Source: Streptomyces tsukubensis
GTDB lineage: Bacteria > Actinomycetota > Actinomycetes > Streptomycetales > Streptomycetaceae
Direction of reading: 5' to 3'
Assembly (NCBI RefSeq): GCF_009296025.1
Contig: NZ_CP045178.1
Span: forward strand, 3,348,001-3,412,000
DNA: 64,000 nt
How positions within the stretch are numbered: position 1 is the first letter of the stretch; each line of letters starts with the position of its first letter. The notes under the pieces are model-generated. The model made no database searches and was not told where the DNA came from. It worked only from the letters and a program-made list of their open reading frames with translations. The translations under genes and the position numbers were made by a program. Shown in pieces: positions 17,072 through 27,428 of this stretch.

Positions 17072-18347
17072 GCTCTCCCCCTCGCTGTGCCAGAGCACTG
17101 GCGAAACTGTCGTCGATGAACGGGACGCCACCGTAACTGCCGCCCAGGTAACGGCGCTCGCGGTTCTCCTCCCTGCGCGGCTTGAACGCGGCGAGGGAGT
17201 AGAGGGACGTCTCACCGTGGGTGTCCTTCTCCACGAACCACACCTGGTCCCGCCTGAGGATGTCCTCGCCTCCCGCCCGACCCAACAAGCTCGCGTCGTG
17301 CGTGGTGAACACAAGCTGTGCGCCGTTGGGGTTGGTGACCGGGTCCTGGAAGAGACCGATCAGGCGCGAGGTGAGCAGGGAGTGCAGGCTTGAGTCGATC
17401 TCGTCCACGACGAAGGTTCCTCCCCTTCGCAGTACGGCGAGGAAACGCGGCGCGTGGCCCAGGAGTGCCCGGGTGCCCGAGGATTCGTCCTGGAGTTCCA
17501 TCTGCACGACCCCGTCCCGCCCCCGATGGCCGATCCACGGGCGTACCACCTCGCGCGGCCCCTCGTCCTCAAGGCCCATGAGGACGCTCCGGGGGATGCG
17601 AGCCCCATACCGCTTGCGCAGAGCCGCTTCGTCCATCACGACGCGCTCAGTTCCGCACTCCTCGATGCCCAGGTCGGCCGCGCGCAGCAGATCCAGGATC
17701 TCGGGGTGCCGCGCCGCGTCCTCCAGGGCGCGCATCGCGGAAAGGCCGTACAGATCTGAGCTGCCGGAGTGCCGGAACTGGAGCTTCCTGGCGAACCAGT
17801 CGTAGACCGGGCGGAAGTCCTCCTGCTTCGAGCGGGCGGCCATCGACAGGAACAGCACATTGGACTCGGTGATGCTTTCCACCAGGGCCAGTTGACCCGA
17901 CTTCTGCGACGCGCCAGGTGTCACATCGTCACCGACGCGCGAGAAGAGCTCGCGTTTCTTGCCCTTCGGATAGCAGTCCAGCCATTCCTCGACCACGCGC
18001 TCGTCGTCGACGCTGAAACCGTAGGCGTAACGGGTCCCGTCCAGCAGGAGGTCCACGACGTACCAGGAGGGCTCGTCCTTGGCCTCCGCGTCGAGAACGA
18101 AGGGATGACGATCCACTCCGCCGTCCGGTTCGGAGTCCTGGTGGGAGGAGACCACCATGCGAGCCATGTACTGGAGGGCTCCCACGAGATTCGACTTGCC
18201 CGAGGCGTTGGCCCCGAAGACCCCGGTGACGGGCACGGCCGGCCAGCGGGTCTCCTCTGGACGGTCGGCGTCATAGACGGGGTGGAGGTTGAGCTGTTGC
18301 TCGCTACGGATGGAGCGGTGATTCGCCACGCGAAAGCTCAACAACAT
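17010..18347 (-). CDS. AAA family ATPase (RloA/AAA-15-like)
   Basis: This 445-residue ATPase begins MLLSFRVANHRSIRSEQQL, the opening typical of SMC/OLD-like AAA_15 proteins. Walker A is GVFGANASGKSN near residue 45, an ABC-like signature is LQDESSGTRALLG, Walker B is TFVVDEIDSSLH, and LVFTTHDASLLG acts as the H-loop. Such ATPases sense phage or nucleic-acid signals and activate their partner effector. It precedes the RloB-like gene on the same strand with overlapping ends. A longer frame upstream adds 44 residues but has no family match. Confidence 0.85.
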   Translation of the reverse strand: MLLSFRVANHRSIRSEQQLNLHPVYDADRPEETRWPAVPVTGVFGANASGKSNLVGALQYMARMVVSSHQDSEPDGGVDRHPFVLDAEAKDEPSWYVVDLLLDGTRYAYGFSVDDERVVEEWLDCYPKGKKRELFSRVGDDVTPGASQKSGQLALVESITESNVLFLSMAARSKQEDFRPVYDWFARKLQFRHSGSSDLYGLSAMRALEDAARHPEILDLLRAADLGIEECGTERVVMDEAALRKRYGARIPRSVLMGLEDEGPREVVRPWIGHRGRDGVVQMELQDESSGTRALLGHAPRFLAVLRRGGTFVVDEIDSSLHSLLTSRLIGLFQDPVTNPNGAQLVFTTHDASLLGRAGGEDILRRDQVWFVEKDTHGETSLYSLAAFKPRREENRERRYLGGSYGGVPFIDDSFASALAQRGGERGKDSEAGRQEEPPRSLARN

Positions 18348-18559
18348 CGAGTTCCACCACCCTGCGTATCTTTCCTGCTGCTGTAAGTGTCCGACCTGTC
18401 CCTGCCAGTAAATCGCGTGAGACGCTCTCAGGCAATGACGTGTCACCTTTACATGGCTTTCCGTGCAGGAAACCCGCACGGATCCTCATGCGGGCCGCCG
18501 GGCTGGAAGTGGCGCGGGGCGACCCCGTAGAAGGCCGGCGGTCTGCCGACGAGCGCACG

Positions 18560-19228
18560 ACGCCGGTCAACATGGCCGACCGGCTGCGGGTGCGGGTGGC
18601 CATCGCCGCGGGCGCGGCGACTCTCACCGTCGGAGTCCTGGGCGACAGCACCGACCCCGGGTGCCACCCGGCTCGCGGCCGACTACCGGCGACGGCATCC
18701 GAACGTCGAAGTCCGCATCCGTGAGACCGACCTGACCGAACCCACCAGTGGCCTGTCCGCCGGACTGGTCGATGTGGCCCTGACCCGCGGGCCGTTCGAC
18801 CGGACCCGCCTGACCGTCCGTCAGCTGCGCGCCGACCCGATCGGCGTGGTGTTGCGCGCGGACGACCCGCTGGCCTACCGGGACCGACTGAAGCTGGCGG
18901 ACCTGGCGGACCGGCGCTGGTTCCGGTTCCCCGACGGCACCGATCCGCTGTGGCAGTCGTACTGGCACGGCGGCGAACCCCGGGAGGGCCCGGTGGTGCG
19001 GGCCGTGCAGAAGTGTTCGCAGGCCGTGCTGTGGAACAGCACGGTCGGGATGCCCCCGCTCGGGCACGACCACAGCCCACAGTTCTCCGTGGTCCCGCTG
19101 GACGACATGGCGCCCAGTCGGGTCGTGGCGGCGTGGAACGAGGGCGACGCCAACCCCCTGATCCGCTCGTTCGTACAGATCGCGACGGGCGCCTACCGCG
19201 ACCCGGGGGCTTGGGTCCTCCGTACGAC
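18560..19228 (+). pseudogene. LysR-family regulator remnant, frameshifted
   Basis: The substrate-binding domain of a LysR regulator is readable in two frames: ATLTVGVLGDSTDPG up to about 18658, then, one base later, TRLAADYRRRHPNVEVRI and GLVDVALTRGPFDRTRLTVRQL, DPIGVVLRADDPLA, up to FVQIATGAYRDPG. A single extra base in the ccccggg run near 18656-18661 explains the shift. The N-terminal helix-turn-helix is missing. The 200 bp before it, back to the ATPase start, holds no gene I recognise. Confidence 0.7.
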
Positions 19229-19273
19229 GTACACGTACGTCGTCTCGATCACCCGGGGCCCCGCCGCAGCCCC

Positions 19274-20227
19274 CTACCCCCGCGCCCCCGACCACCCGAT
19301 CCCGTCCAGAATGTCGTGCTCGCTGACCACGACCTCGTTCACTCCGGTGCGTTCCATGATCGTGCGCAGGATCAGGGCTCCCGAGGTGATGACGTCCACC
19401 CGGCCCGGGTGCATGACGGGGATCGCCGCGCGTTCCGCGTGGGTCGAGGTCAGCAGCCCGGTGGTGATCTCGTCCACCCGGTCGTAGGAGATCCGCGAGT
19501 GGTGGATCGCCTTCGAGTCGTACTCCGCGAGGTCGAGCGCGATCCCCGCGAGCGTCGTCACCGAGCCTGCCAGGCCGACCAGTGTGCGGGCCTCGGCCAG
19601 TGGGACGGCCGCCGCGGCCTCGTCAAGGGCCGCGTCGATGTCGGCGCGGATCGCCGCGATCCGCTGCGGGGTCGGCGGGTCCACCAGCGTGCCGTCGGCC
19701 GTCAGGTGGCGTTCCGTCATGCGTACGCAGCCGATGTCGACCGAGCGGGAGGCGCGTACCGAGTCGTCGCCGACGACGAACTCCGTCGAGCCGCCGCCGA
19801 TGTCCACCACCAGGTACGGCTTGGCGTACGTGTCGGAGCCCGTCAGTTCCTTGGTGGCGCCCTTGAAGGAGAGTTCCGCCTCCTCGTCGCCGGTGATCAC
19901 CTCGGGTTCGACGCCGAGGATGTCGTGGACACCGCGGAAGAAGTCGTCCCGGTTCTTCGCGTCGCGTGTCGCGGAGGTCGCCACGAAGCGGGGGGCAGGC
20001 GCGTCGTACTTCTCGATGATCGTGGCGTACTCGCGGCACGCGGCGAAGGTGCGCTCCAGCGCCTCGGGGGCGAGCCTGCCCGTGCGGTCCACGTCCTGGC
20101 CGAGCCGGACGATCCGCATGCTCCTGTCCAGGTCCCGCAGCTCTCCGGTGGCCGTGTCCACGTCCGCCACGAGCAGCCGGATCGAGTTGGTGCCGCAGTC
20201 GACGGCGGCCACGCGTGTCACTGTCAC
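19274..20227 (-). CDS. Ppx/GppA phosphatase family protein
   Basis: This 317-residue enzyme of the ASKHA fold has the phosphate-binding loop RVAAVDCGTNSIRLLVAD, the motif RFVATSATRDAKNRDDF, the second glycine loop LVVDIGGGSTEFVVG and GLAGSVTTLAGIAL. Family members cleave the terminal phosphate of polyphosphate or the 5' phosphate of pppGpp. At this length it is the short form lacking the HD domain. It starts with GTG 8 bp after the DUF501 stop, so the two are probably co-transcribed with the DivIC-like gene and enolase upstream. Confidence 0.9.
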   Translation of the reverse strand: MTVTRVAAVDCGTNSIRLLVADVDTATGELRDLDRSMRIVRLGQDVDRTGRLAPEALERTFAACREYATIIEKYDAPAPRFVATSATRDAKNRDDFFRGVHDILGVEPEVITGDEEAELSFKGATKELTGSDTYAKPYLVVDIGGGSTEFVVGDDSVRASRSVDIGCVRMTERHLTADGTLVDPPTPQRIAAIRADIDAALDEAAAAVPLAEARTLVGLAGSVTTLAGIALDLAEYDSKAIHHSRISYDRVDEITTGLLTSTHAERAAIPVMHPGRVDVITSGALILRTIMERTGVNEVVVSEHDILDGIGWSGARG

Positions 20228-20234
20228 TGTCGTC

Positions 20235-20777
20235 TCACTTCTTCCCGTCGGGGCGCGCGTCCGCGCACACGTCGGCGCACGGGCCCTTGGCCCACCACTG
20301 CGGCAGCATCGCGATGGCCTCGTCGCCCAGCGGGTTCACGCCGGGGCCCGCCGCGAGCGAGTGCGCGACCAGGACGTGCAGGCACTTGACCCGCTCCGGC
20401 ATACCGCCCGCGCTCGGGAAGCCCGTCAGCTCCTCGATCTCGTCGCGGCGCCTGATGTAGTCCTCGTGGGCGGCCCGGTAGGCGGCGGCCAGCTCCGGGT
20501 CGGTGGCCAGCCGCTCCGTCATCTCCTTCATGACGCCGTTCGCCTCCAGCGTGCCGATCGCCGACGCGGCGCGCGGGCACGTCAGGTAGTACAGCGTCGG
20601 GAAGGGCGTGGAGTCCGGCAGCCTCGGCGCGGTCTCCACGACGTCGGGCAGCCCGCACGGGCAGCGGTGCGCGATGGCCCGCAGTCCGCGCGGGGGGCGG
20701 CCGAGCTGCTGCTTGAAGGCGGCCACATCCACGTCGGACGGCTCGGTACGCGGGGTGGGCGGCGGTGCGGTGTCCAT
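20235..20777 (-). CDS. DUF501 domain-containing protein
   Basis: This 180-residue protein carries the DUF501 pattern: VAAFKQQLGRPPRGLRAIAHRCPCGLPDVVET, then PTLYYLTCPRAASAIGTLEANGVMKEM and ERVKCLHVLVAHSLAAGPGVNPLGDEA. Paired CPC and other Cys residues may bind metal. The family nearly always lies between a DivIC/FtsB-like gene and ppx in actinobacteria, as here, but its function is unknown. A 298-bp repeat-rich gap separates it from the DivIC-like gene. Confidence 0.88.
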   Translation of the reverse strand: MDTAPPPTPRTEPSDVDVAAFKQQLGRPPRGLRAIAHRCPCGLPDVVETAPRLPDSTPFPTLYYLTCPRAASAIGTLEANGVMKEMTERLATDPELAAAYRAAHEDYIRRRDEIEELTGFPSAGGMPERVKCLHVLVAHSLAAGPGVNPLGDEAIAMLPQWWAKGPCADVCADARPDGKK

Positions 20778-20830
20778 GGGGAGGAGATGTCTTCCGGTAG
20801 TTCGTCGTCGGGGGACATGGCGTCTGGGGA

Positions 20831-20949
20831 GGCGTGCGGTCGAGACAGGCGTGCGGTCGGGACAGGCGTGCGGTCGGGACAGGCGTGCGGTCGGGACAGG
20901 CGTGCGGTCGGGAGAGGCGTGCGGTCGGGAGAGGCGTCGGGGCGGGAGA
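20831..20949. repeat. 17-bp tandem repeat, about seven copies
   Basis: Six clean copies of ggcgtgcggtcgggaca with 1-2 substitutions and a degenerate seventh lie between the DUF501 and DivIC-like genes. The unit is not a multiple of three and no gene covers it. Confidence 0.95.
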
Positions 20950-21075
20950 GGTGCGGTCGGGTCAGGCGGGGGGGCTTGCAGTCAGGAGGGGGCGTGGAGT
21001 CGGGGGGACGTGGGGCCCGTGGCCCGCCCGTCCGGCACTCGGCTGTCCACCGGACACGCGGCCGGCGGCAGGCCA

Positions 21076-21549
21076 CTAGCGGGCGTCCGCCTTGTCCACG
21101 CCCTCCAGCAGGTTGGTGTACCAGGGCCGGTCCGCGGCGCTCCGGTCGGCCGTGCCGTCACGCGTGGACGTGTCGGAGCCCGGCATGGTGAAGCCGGTCT
21201 CGCCGGGCATCACGTAGTGCAGCCGCTCCCTGATGCGCTGGCGCGCGAAGGCCGGGTCCTGCCAGCGGGCCTTCTCGTCGCGCAGCCGCTCCACGTCGGC
21301 GCGGTGCTGGACCATCCTGCGCTGGAGATCGTCTATTTCCGCGCGCTGGGAGACGTACTGCCGCATCGGGTACGCGAGCGCTACGACCAGCGAGCAGAGG
21401 ACCAGCACCAGCAGGGCGGCGCGGCCGGTCAGCCGGGAGCGTCGGGCCTGGCGTTTGGTCTGCGAACGGTAGACGCGTTCCGCGGTCTGTTCGCCGAACA
21501 GTCTCAGCCGGGTCGCGGTGGAGAACCGGTCACGGTCCTTCACGGCCAT
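21076..21549 (-). CDS. FtsB/DivIC-family septum formation protein
   Basis: This 157-residue bitopic membrane protein has a basic cytoplasmic N-terminus, a single transmembrane helix (AALLVLVLCSLVVALAYPM), an external coiled coil (QRAEIDDLQRRMVQHRADVERLRDEKARW) and the DivIC motif DPAFARQRIRERLHYVMPGETGF. Family members join FtsL and FtsQ in the divisome. Its position directly after enolase is the conserved actinobacterial arrangement. Confidence 0.9.
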   Translation of the reverse strand: MAVKDRDRFSTATRLRLFGEQTAERVYRSQTKRQARRSRLTGRAALLVLVLCSLVVALAYPMRQYVSQRAEIDDLQRRMVQHRADVERLRDEKARWQDPAFARQRIRERLHYVMPGETGFTMPGSDTSTRDGTADRSAADRPWYTNLLEGVDKADAR

Positions 21550-21604
21550 CTGCTCGCCTCCCCGTCGCCCGCGGTGCCCCTGGCGGCTCCGGCGGCTCTA
21601 CGTA

Positions 21605-21649
21605 CGTACGTCCCCGCACACGGTACGGGACCGGGTGCGGGGACGTACG
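21605..21649. terminator. stem-loop after enolase
   Basis: Two perfect 15-base arms (21605-21619 and 21635-21649) with a 15-base loop lie between enolase and the DivIC-like gene, so enolase can be transcribed separately from the downstream genes. Confidence 0.75.
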
Positions 21650-21707
21650 GAGGCGGGGGCGGTCGGCTGCCCCCGCCTCACTGCCTCACTGCTTGGCTGA
21701 GCCTGTG

Positions 21708-23078
<1,371 letters not shown>

Positions 23079-23170
23079 CTAACCGGCTCGGGCCCATCGG
23101 CCAGCCGACCGCCCGCCCCGTGGGATGAAATATGGCACGCAAGGGGACAGGGCATCGGAAAGTCACGTCA

Positions 23171-23300
23171 ATTCGATCGAAGCCGGGCGAAGCACGGCGA
23201 ACCCGATTGAGTCAAAGCGAATCAAATCCAATCCAACCGAACCCAAACGAACCGAGCCGAACCCAACCGAATACAAGCGAATCCAAGCGAATCCAAGCGA
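23171..23300. repeat. decamer-phased AT-richer array upstream of enolase
   Basis: Thirteen consecutive 10-bp words, nearly all ending in cga (for example atccaagcga, acccaaccga), run without interruption. The stretch is much richer in A than the surrounding DNA. It lies in the 542-bp gap between the enolase start and the Rpf gene end. Apart from this array I see no gene in that gap. Confidence 0.85.
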
Positions 23301-23530
23301 ATCTACTAATCCGCTAGACAGTAATCGACAGTCGGCCCGCCCGGACGGGCGGGGCCCACCGAACGGCCCCGGACAGCACCCCGCCCCGGCGCGTGCGGGG
23401 GAACACGCGCCGGGGCGGGGCAGTCCGCTGTGCGGGATGGACGGGGACCTCGGCCTCGCCTCGGAGGCCAGGCCGGGCCGGGCTCAGCCCGGGGGGAGCC
23501 GCGAGGCCCACCTCGGGTGAGCTACGGGGC

Positions 23531-24262
<732 letters not shown>

Positions 24263-24267
24263 TCACC

Positions 24268-24464
24268 GACGCCTGCGAGGTGAGCTGTCGGGTGCGGGCC
24301 AATGAGTTGCCCGGCTGTGCGACCTTGCGCACGGCTTAACCCCTAGCCGTTCCCGCCGTCTCGCGACGACGGGTCCGGCACAAACCTTGGGTCCCCCGCT
24401 CCTGCCTTCGGCGCTCGAAGCGACGACTGTTCCCGTACGGCCGCCGGCAGGATTCGGCGTGACG
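24268..24464 (-). promoter_or_regulatory. c-di-AMP riboswitch (ydaO-yuaA type)
   Basis: Read leftward, the leader of the Rpf gene shows the conserved blocks of this riboswitch in order: GCCGAATCCTGCC, GGCAGGAGCGGGGGACCCA, GGGGTTAAGCCG, CCGGGCAACTCATTGGCCCG and CCCGACAGCTCACCTCGCAGGC. The conserved C/GGGGGACCCA and CAGCTnACCTCG blocks are nearly exact. In Streptomyces this element shuts off rpf expression when c-di-AMP is high. It ends about 18 bp before the start codon. Confidence 0.93.
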
Positions 24465-24587
24465 ACCATCGGGGCCCGCGGTGGCGAGCGGAGACGACGT
24501 TAAGCATTGAACCCGGGGAACTTCAAAGACGAACCGGGCTGATGAGACGCATGTCTCACTAACGCCAATTGGGGCATACCACCCGAA

Positions 24588-25649
24588 CTACCGCTGGTTT
24601 TCGCCCGATTCGCCGTCAAGATCCAGGCTCTGACCGGGCAGGATGAGGTCGGGGTCGGAGCCGACCGTTTTCTTGTTCTGCTCGTAGAGCCCGCTCCACC
24701 CGCCGTCGACTTTCTGGGCCTCCGCGATGTCCCAGAGATTGTCTCCGGCACGAACGGTGTAAGTGCCACCGTTCCCCGCCTTTCCGCCCTTTCCGCCCTC
24801 GCTGTCCTTTTCGCCCTTCGCGGACCCTCTGGCGTCCTCACCGCCGCGCGAAGCGTGCCGAGCGTCACTGTCACGCGCGTCACTCGTGGAGTCGGAGGCG
24901 GCGCCGCCGCGGTGCCGGCCGGAGGACTCGGACGCGGAAGCGGAAGCCCCACCCGAGGCGCCGCTCGACGACGACGAACTGCCGTCGGCGCGGTGCGACT
25001 TGCCGGAACCGTCCCCCTTGCCCGACTTGCCCGACTCGCTCGCACTGGCGGACTCACTGGGCGAAGCGGACTCATCAGACTTACCGGATGTATCCGACGT
25101 ACTCGACTTGCCGGACTTGCCGGAGTCGCCCGCGGAGGCCGAGGGTGACGGAGTCGTCGCGCTGCCGAGGCTGGCCGACGCACCCCCGTCGCTGCCGCTC
25201 CCGTCCGAGGAGCTGCCGGTGGAACCGGTGTCGCCCGGGTACGTGACGCCGGGGTCGACGGTGGCCTGACCGCTGCCCTTGGTGAGCTTCGCGACGACGC
25301 CGCAGCTCTGCCACGCGGCCGGGCCCTGGTCGGCCAGGACCTTCTCGGCGACGGATATCTGCTGCGAGCGGCTGGCGAGGTCGGCGCGCGGCGCGTAGTT
25401 GAGGCCGCCGTTCGCCTCCCAGCTCTCCTGGCTGAGCTGAAGTCCGCCGTAGAGGCCATTGCCGTCGTTGGCGCTCCATGTGCCGCTGCTCTCGCATTCG
25501 GCGAGGCGGTCCCAGGCGGTGGAGTCCGCGGCGCTGGCGCTGGTGGCCCCGAGCAGAGGAATGGCGATGGCAGAGCCGGTCACTCCTGCCGCGACGACAA
25601 GGGCCGGCGCCTGGCGAGGGCGTCGATGACGGCCGTTCCCGGTGAGCAT
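24588..25649 (-). CDS. resuscitation-promoting factor with long Ser-rich linker and LysM
   Basis: This 353-residue protein has the same layout as its neighbour: a signal peptide (to about ATSASA), an Rpf domain (TAWDRLAECESSGTWSANDGNGLYGGLQLS, SVAEKVLADQGPAAWQSCG), then about 170 residues of Ser/Gly/Asp/Lys-rich linker, and a LysM (GTYTVRAGDNLWDIAEAQKV to DLILPGQSLDL). The linker is low-complexity and would span cell-wall thickness. No riboswitch blocks are visible in the 123-bp space upstream, so its control should differ from the first Rpf. Confidence 0.9.
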   Translation of the reverse strand: MLTGNGRHRRPRQAPALVVAAGVTGSAIAIPLLGATSASAADSTAWDRLAECESSGTWSANDGNGLYGGLQLSQESWEANGGLNYAPRADLASRSQQISVAEKVLADQGPAAWQSCGVVAKLTKGSGQATVDPGVTYPGDTGSTGSSSDGSGSDGGASASLGSATTPSPSASAGDSGKSGKSSTSDTSGKSDESASPSESASASESGKSGKGDGSGKSHRADGSSSSSSGASGGASASASESSGRHRGGAASDSTSDARDSDARHASRGGEDARGSAKGEKDSEGGKGGKAGNGGTYTVRAGDNLWDIAEAQKVDGGWSGLYEQNKKTVGSDPDLILPGQSLDLDGESGENQR

Positions 25650-25772
25650 GCGGTTGCCTTTCGCGTGGCTGGTGAGTCGGACGAGAAGGTAGCCGGACTC
25701 GAACGCCTGTCACAAGTCGATGCAGCGCAGATCACGTGAACATCACATTTGTTCGTACCGAATGACGTGGGA

Positions 25773-27428
25773 TCACATATTTGGTGGCGTGAACTCGACC
25801 GGAAGCGTGCGCAGTCCACGCATGATGAGCCCGCCGCGCCACCGCAGCTCCTCCGGCTCCACGGCGAGGCGCAGGTCGGGAAGGCGTGTCAGAAGCGCGG
25901 AGAGCGCGGTCTGTCCCTCCAGTCGCGCGAGCGGCGCGCCCAGGCAGTAGTGGATGCCGTGGCCGAAGCCAAGGTGGGGGTTGTCACGCCTGGCGAGGTC
26001 GAGTGTGGCCGGCCGGTCGAAGCGTTCCGGATCGCGGTCGGCGGCGGCGAGGACGACGAGCACGGGGTCACCGGCGCCGATCCGCTGCCCGCCGAGGGTC
26101 ATGGCCTCGGTGGCGAACCGCCAGGTGGCCATCTCCACCGGGCCGTCGTACCGCAGCAGTTCCTCGATCCCGGTGGCCAGGAGGCCGCTCTCCCCCGCGG
26201 CGAGCGAGAGCTGGAGCCGTTCGCGCTCGGCCGGATCGCGCAGCAGGGCGTAGACGCCGTTGCCGATGAGGTTGACGGTGGTCTCGAAACCGGCGAAGAG
26301 CAGGATGAACGCCAGCGCGGCGGCCTCGTTCTCGGTGAGGTGCTCGGCGTCGTCGTCGGAGGCGCGGATGAGCCCGGAGACGAGGTCGTCGCCGGGTTCC
26401 AGGCGCTTCCTGTGGATCAGCTCGACCAGGTAGGCGCGCATCTTCTTGACGGACCTTCCGACCCCGCCGCGCGGTCCGCCGCCGTGGCGGATCATCATGC
26501 CCGCCCAGTCCCTGAAGTCGTCCTGGTCCTCGCGGGGTACGCCGAGCATGTCGCAGATGGCGTAAATAGGGAGCGGGAAGGCGAACTCGTGGATGAGGTC
26601 GGCCTCCCCTTTATCGGCGAAGCCGTCGATGAGGCTGTCCGTCAGCTCCCGTACCCGTGGTGCGAACTCCGCCACACGCCTCGGCGTGAACGCCTTCGAC
26701 ACCAGCCGCCGCAGCCGGGTGTGGTCGGGCGGGTCGATGTTGAGGAGATGCGTCATCAGCTCGGCCTTGCGCTCACCGGGGATGCCGGTCTTGCCCCTGG
26801 CGTGCTCGGGTCCCTCGTGGTGGGCCGGGTTCTTCGACAGCCTCGGCTCGGCGAGCGCCTGCCGCGCGTCCCCGTAGCGCGTCACCAGCCACGCCTCGAT
26901 CCCGCTCGGCAGCGACGCCTTGTGTACGGGGGCGTGCTCGCGCAGCCACGCGTAGGAGGGGTACGGGTCGGTGGCGAACTCGAAGCTGAAGAGTCCGGGC
27001 TGCGGGCCGGGGGCCTCCGGGCCGGGGGCCTCCGGGCCGGCGGGCTGTGGGGCGGCGGGCTGCGGGGCGGGGGGCTGCGGGCCGGCGGGCTGCGGGGCGG
27101 GGAGCTGCGGGCCGGCGGACTGCGGGGCGGGGGGCTGCGGGCCGAGGGCCTCCGGACCGGCGGACTGCGGGCCGGCGGCCTCCGGACCGGCGGGCTGTGG
27201 GGCGGGGGCCTCCGGACCGGCGGACTGCGGGCCTGCGGCCTCCGGACCGGCGGGCTGTGGGGCGAGGGCCTCCGGACCGGCGGACTGCGGGCCTGCGGCC
27301 TCTGAGCCGGCGGACTGCGAGCCGAGGGCCTCTGAGCCGGAGACGTCGGGGCCTGCGGCCTCCGGGCCGGAGACGTCGGGGCCTGTGGCCTCCGGGCCGG
27401 GTACGGGGGATTCCTGCTGGTCGGGCAT
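25773..27428 (-). CDS. cytochrome P450 with repetitive N-terminal extension
   Basis: This 551-residue protein ends in a complete soluble bacterial P450: the helix I motif AFILLFAGFETTVNLIGNG, the ExxR pair in IEELLRYDGPVEM, NIDPPDHTRLRRLVSKAFTPRR, and the haem loop LGFGHGIHYCLGAPLARLE. The first 155 or so residues are unusual: about 15 imperfect copies of PGPEA/AGPQSAGPEA-like units, proline- and alanine-rich and probably disordered. Bacterial P450s are usually near 400 residues. The ATG start lacks a clear ribosome binding site and the real start may lie within the repeat. No redox partner gene is adjacent. Confidence 0.88.
   Translation of the reverse strand: MPDQQESPVPGPEATGPDVSGPEAAGPDVSGSEALGSQSAGSEAAGPQSAGPEALAPQPAGPEAAGPQSAGPEAPAPQPAGPEAAGPQSAGPEALGPQPPAPQSAGPQLPAPQPAGPQPPAPQPAAPQPAGPEAPGPEAPGPQPGLFSFEFATDPYPSYAWLREHAPVHKASLPSGIEAWLVTRYGDARQALAEPRLSKNPAHHEGPEHARGKTGIPGERKAELMTHLLNIDPPDHTRLRRLVSKAFTPRRVAEFAPRVRELTDSLIDGFADKGEADLIHEFAFPLPIYAICDMLGVPREDQDDFRDWAGMMIRHGGGPRGGVGRSVKKMRAYLVELIHRKRLEPGDDLVSGLIRASDDDAEHLTENEAAALAFILLFAGFETTVNLIGNGVYALLRDPAERERLQLSLAAGESGLLATGIEELLRYDGPVEMATWRFATEAMTLGGQRIGAGDPVLVVLAAADRDPERFDRPATLDLARRDNPHLGFGHGIHYCLGAPLARLEGQTALSALLTRLPDLRLAVEPEELRWRGGLIMRGLRTLPVEFTPPNM
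26990..27400. repeat. in-frame Pro/Ala repeat tract of the P450 gene
   Basis: Units of about 15-30 bp such as ctccgggccggcggactgcg recur through 400 bp and encode PGPEAxGPQSA peptides on the minus strand. Conserved phase shows that frame has been kept. Confidence 0.8.

Noticed and set aside
23171..23300. CRISPR-like array upstream of enolase
   Set aside because: Units are 10 bp with no spacers or conserved repeat of 25-40 bp; it is a degenerate direct repeat.
25650..25772. Crp-like sites (GTGA-type half sites) upstream of the second rpf gene
   Set aside because: Half sites do not have the required spacing for a Crp palindrome.
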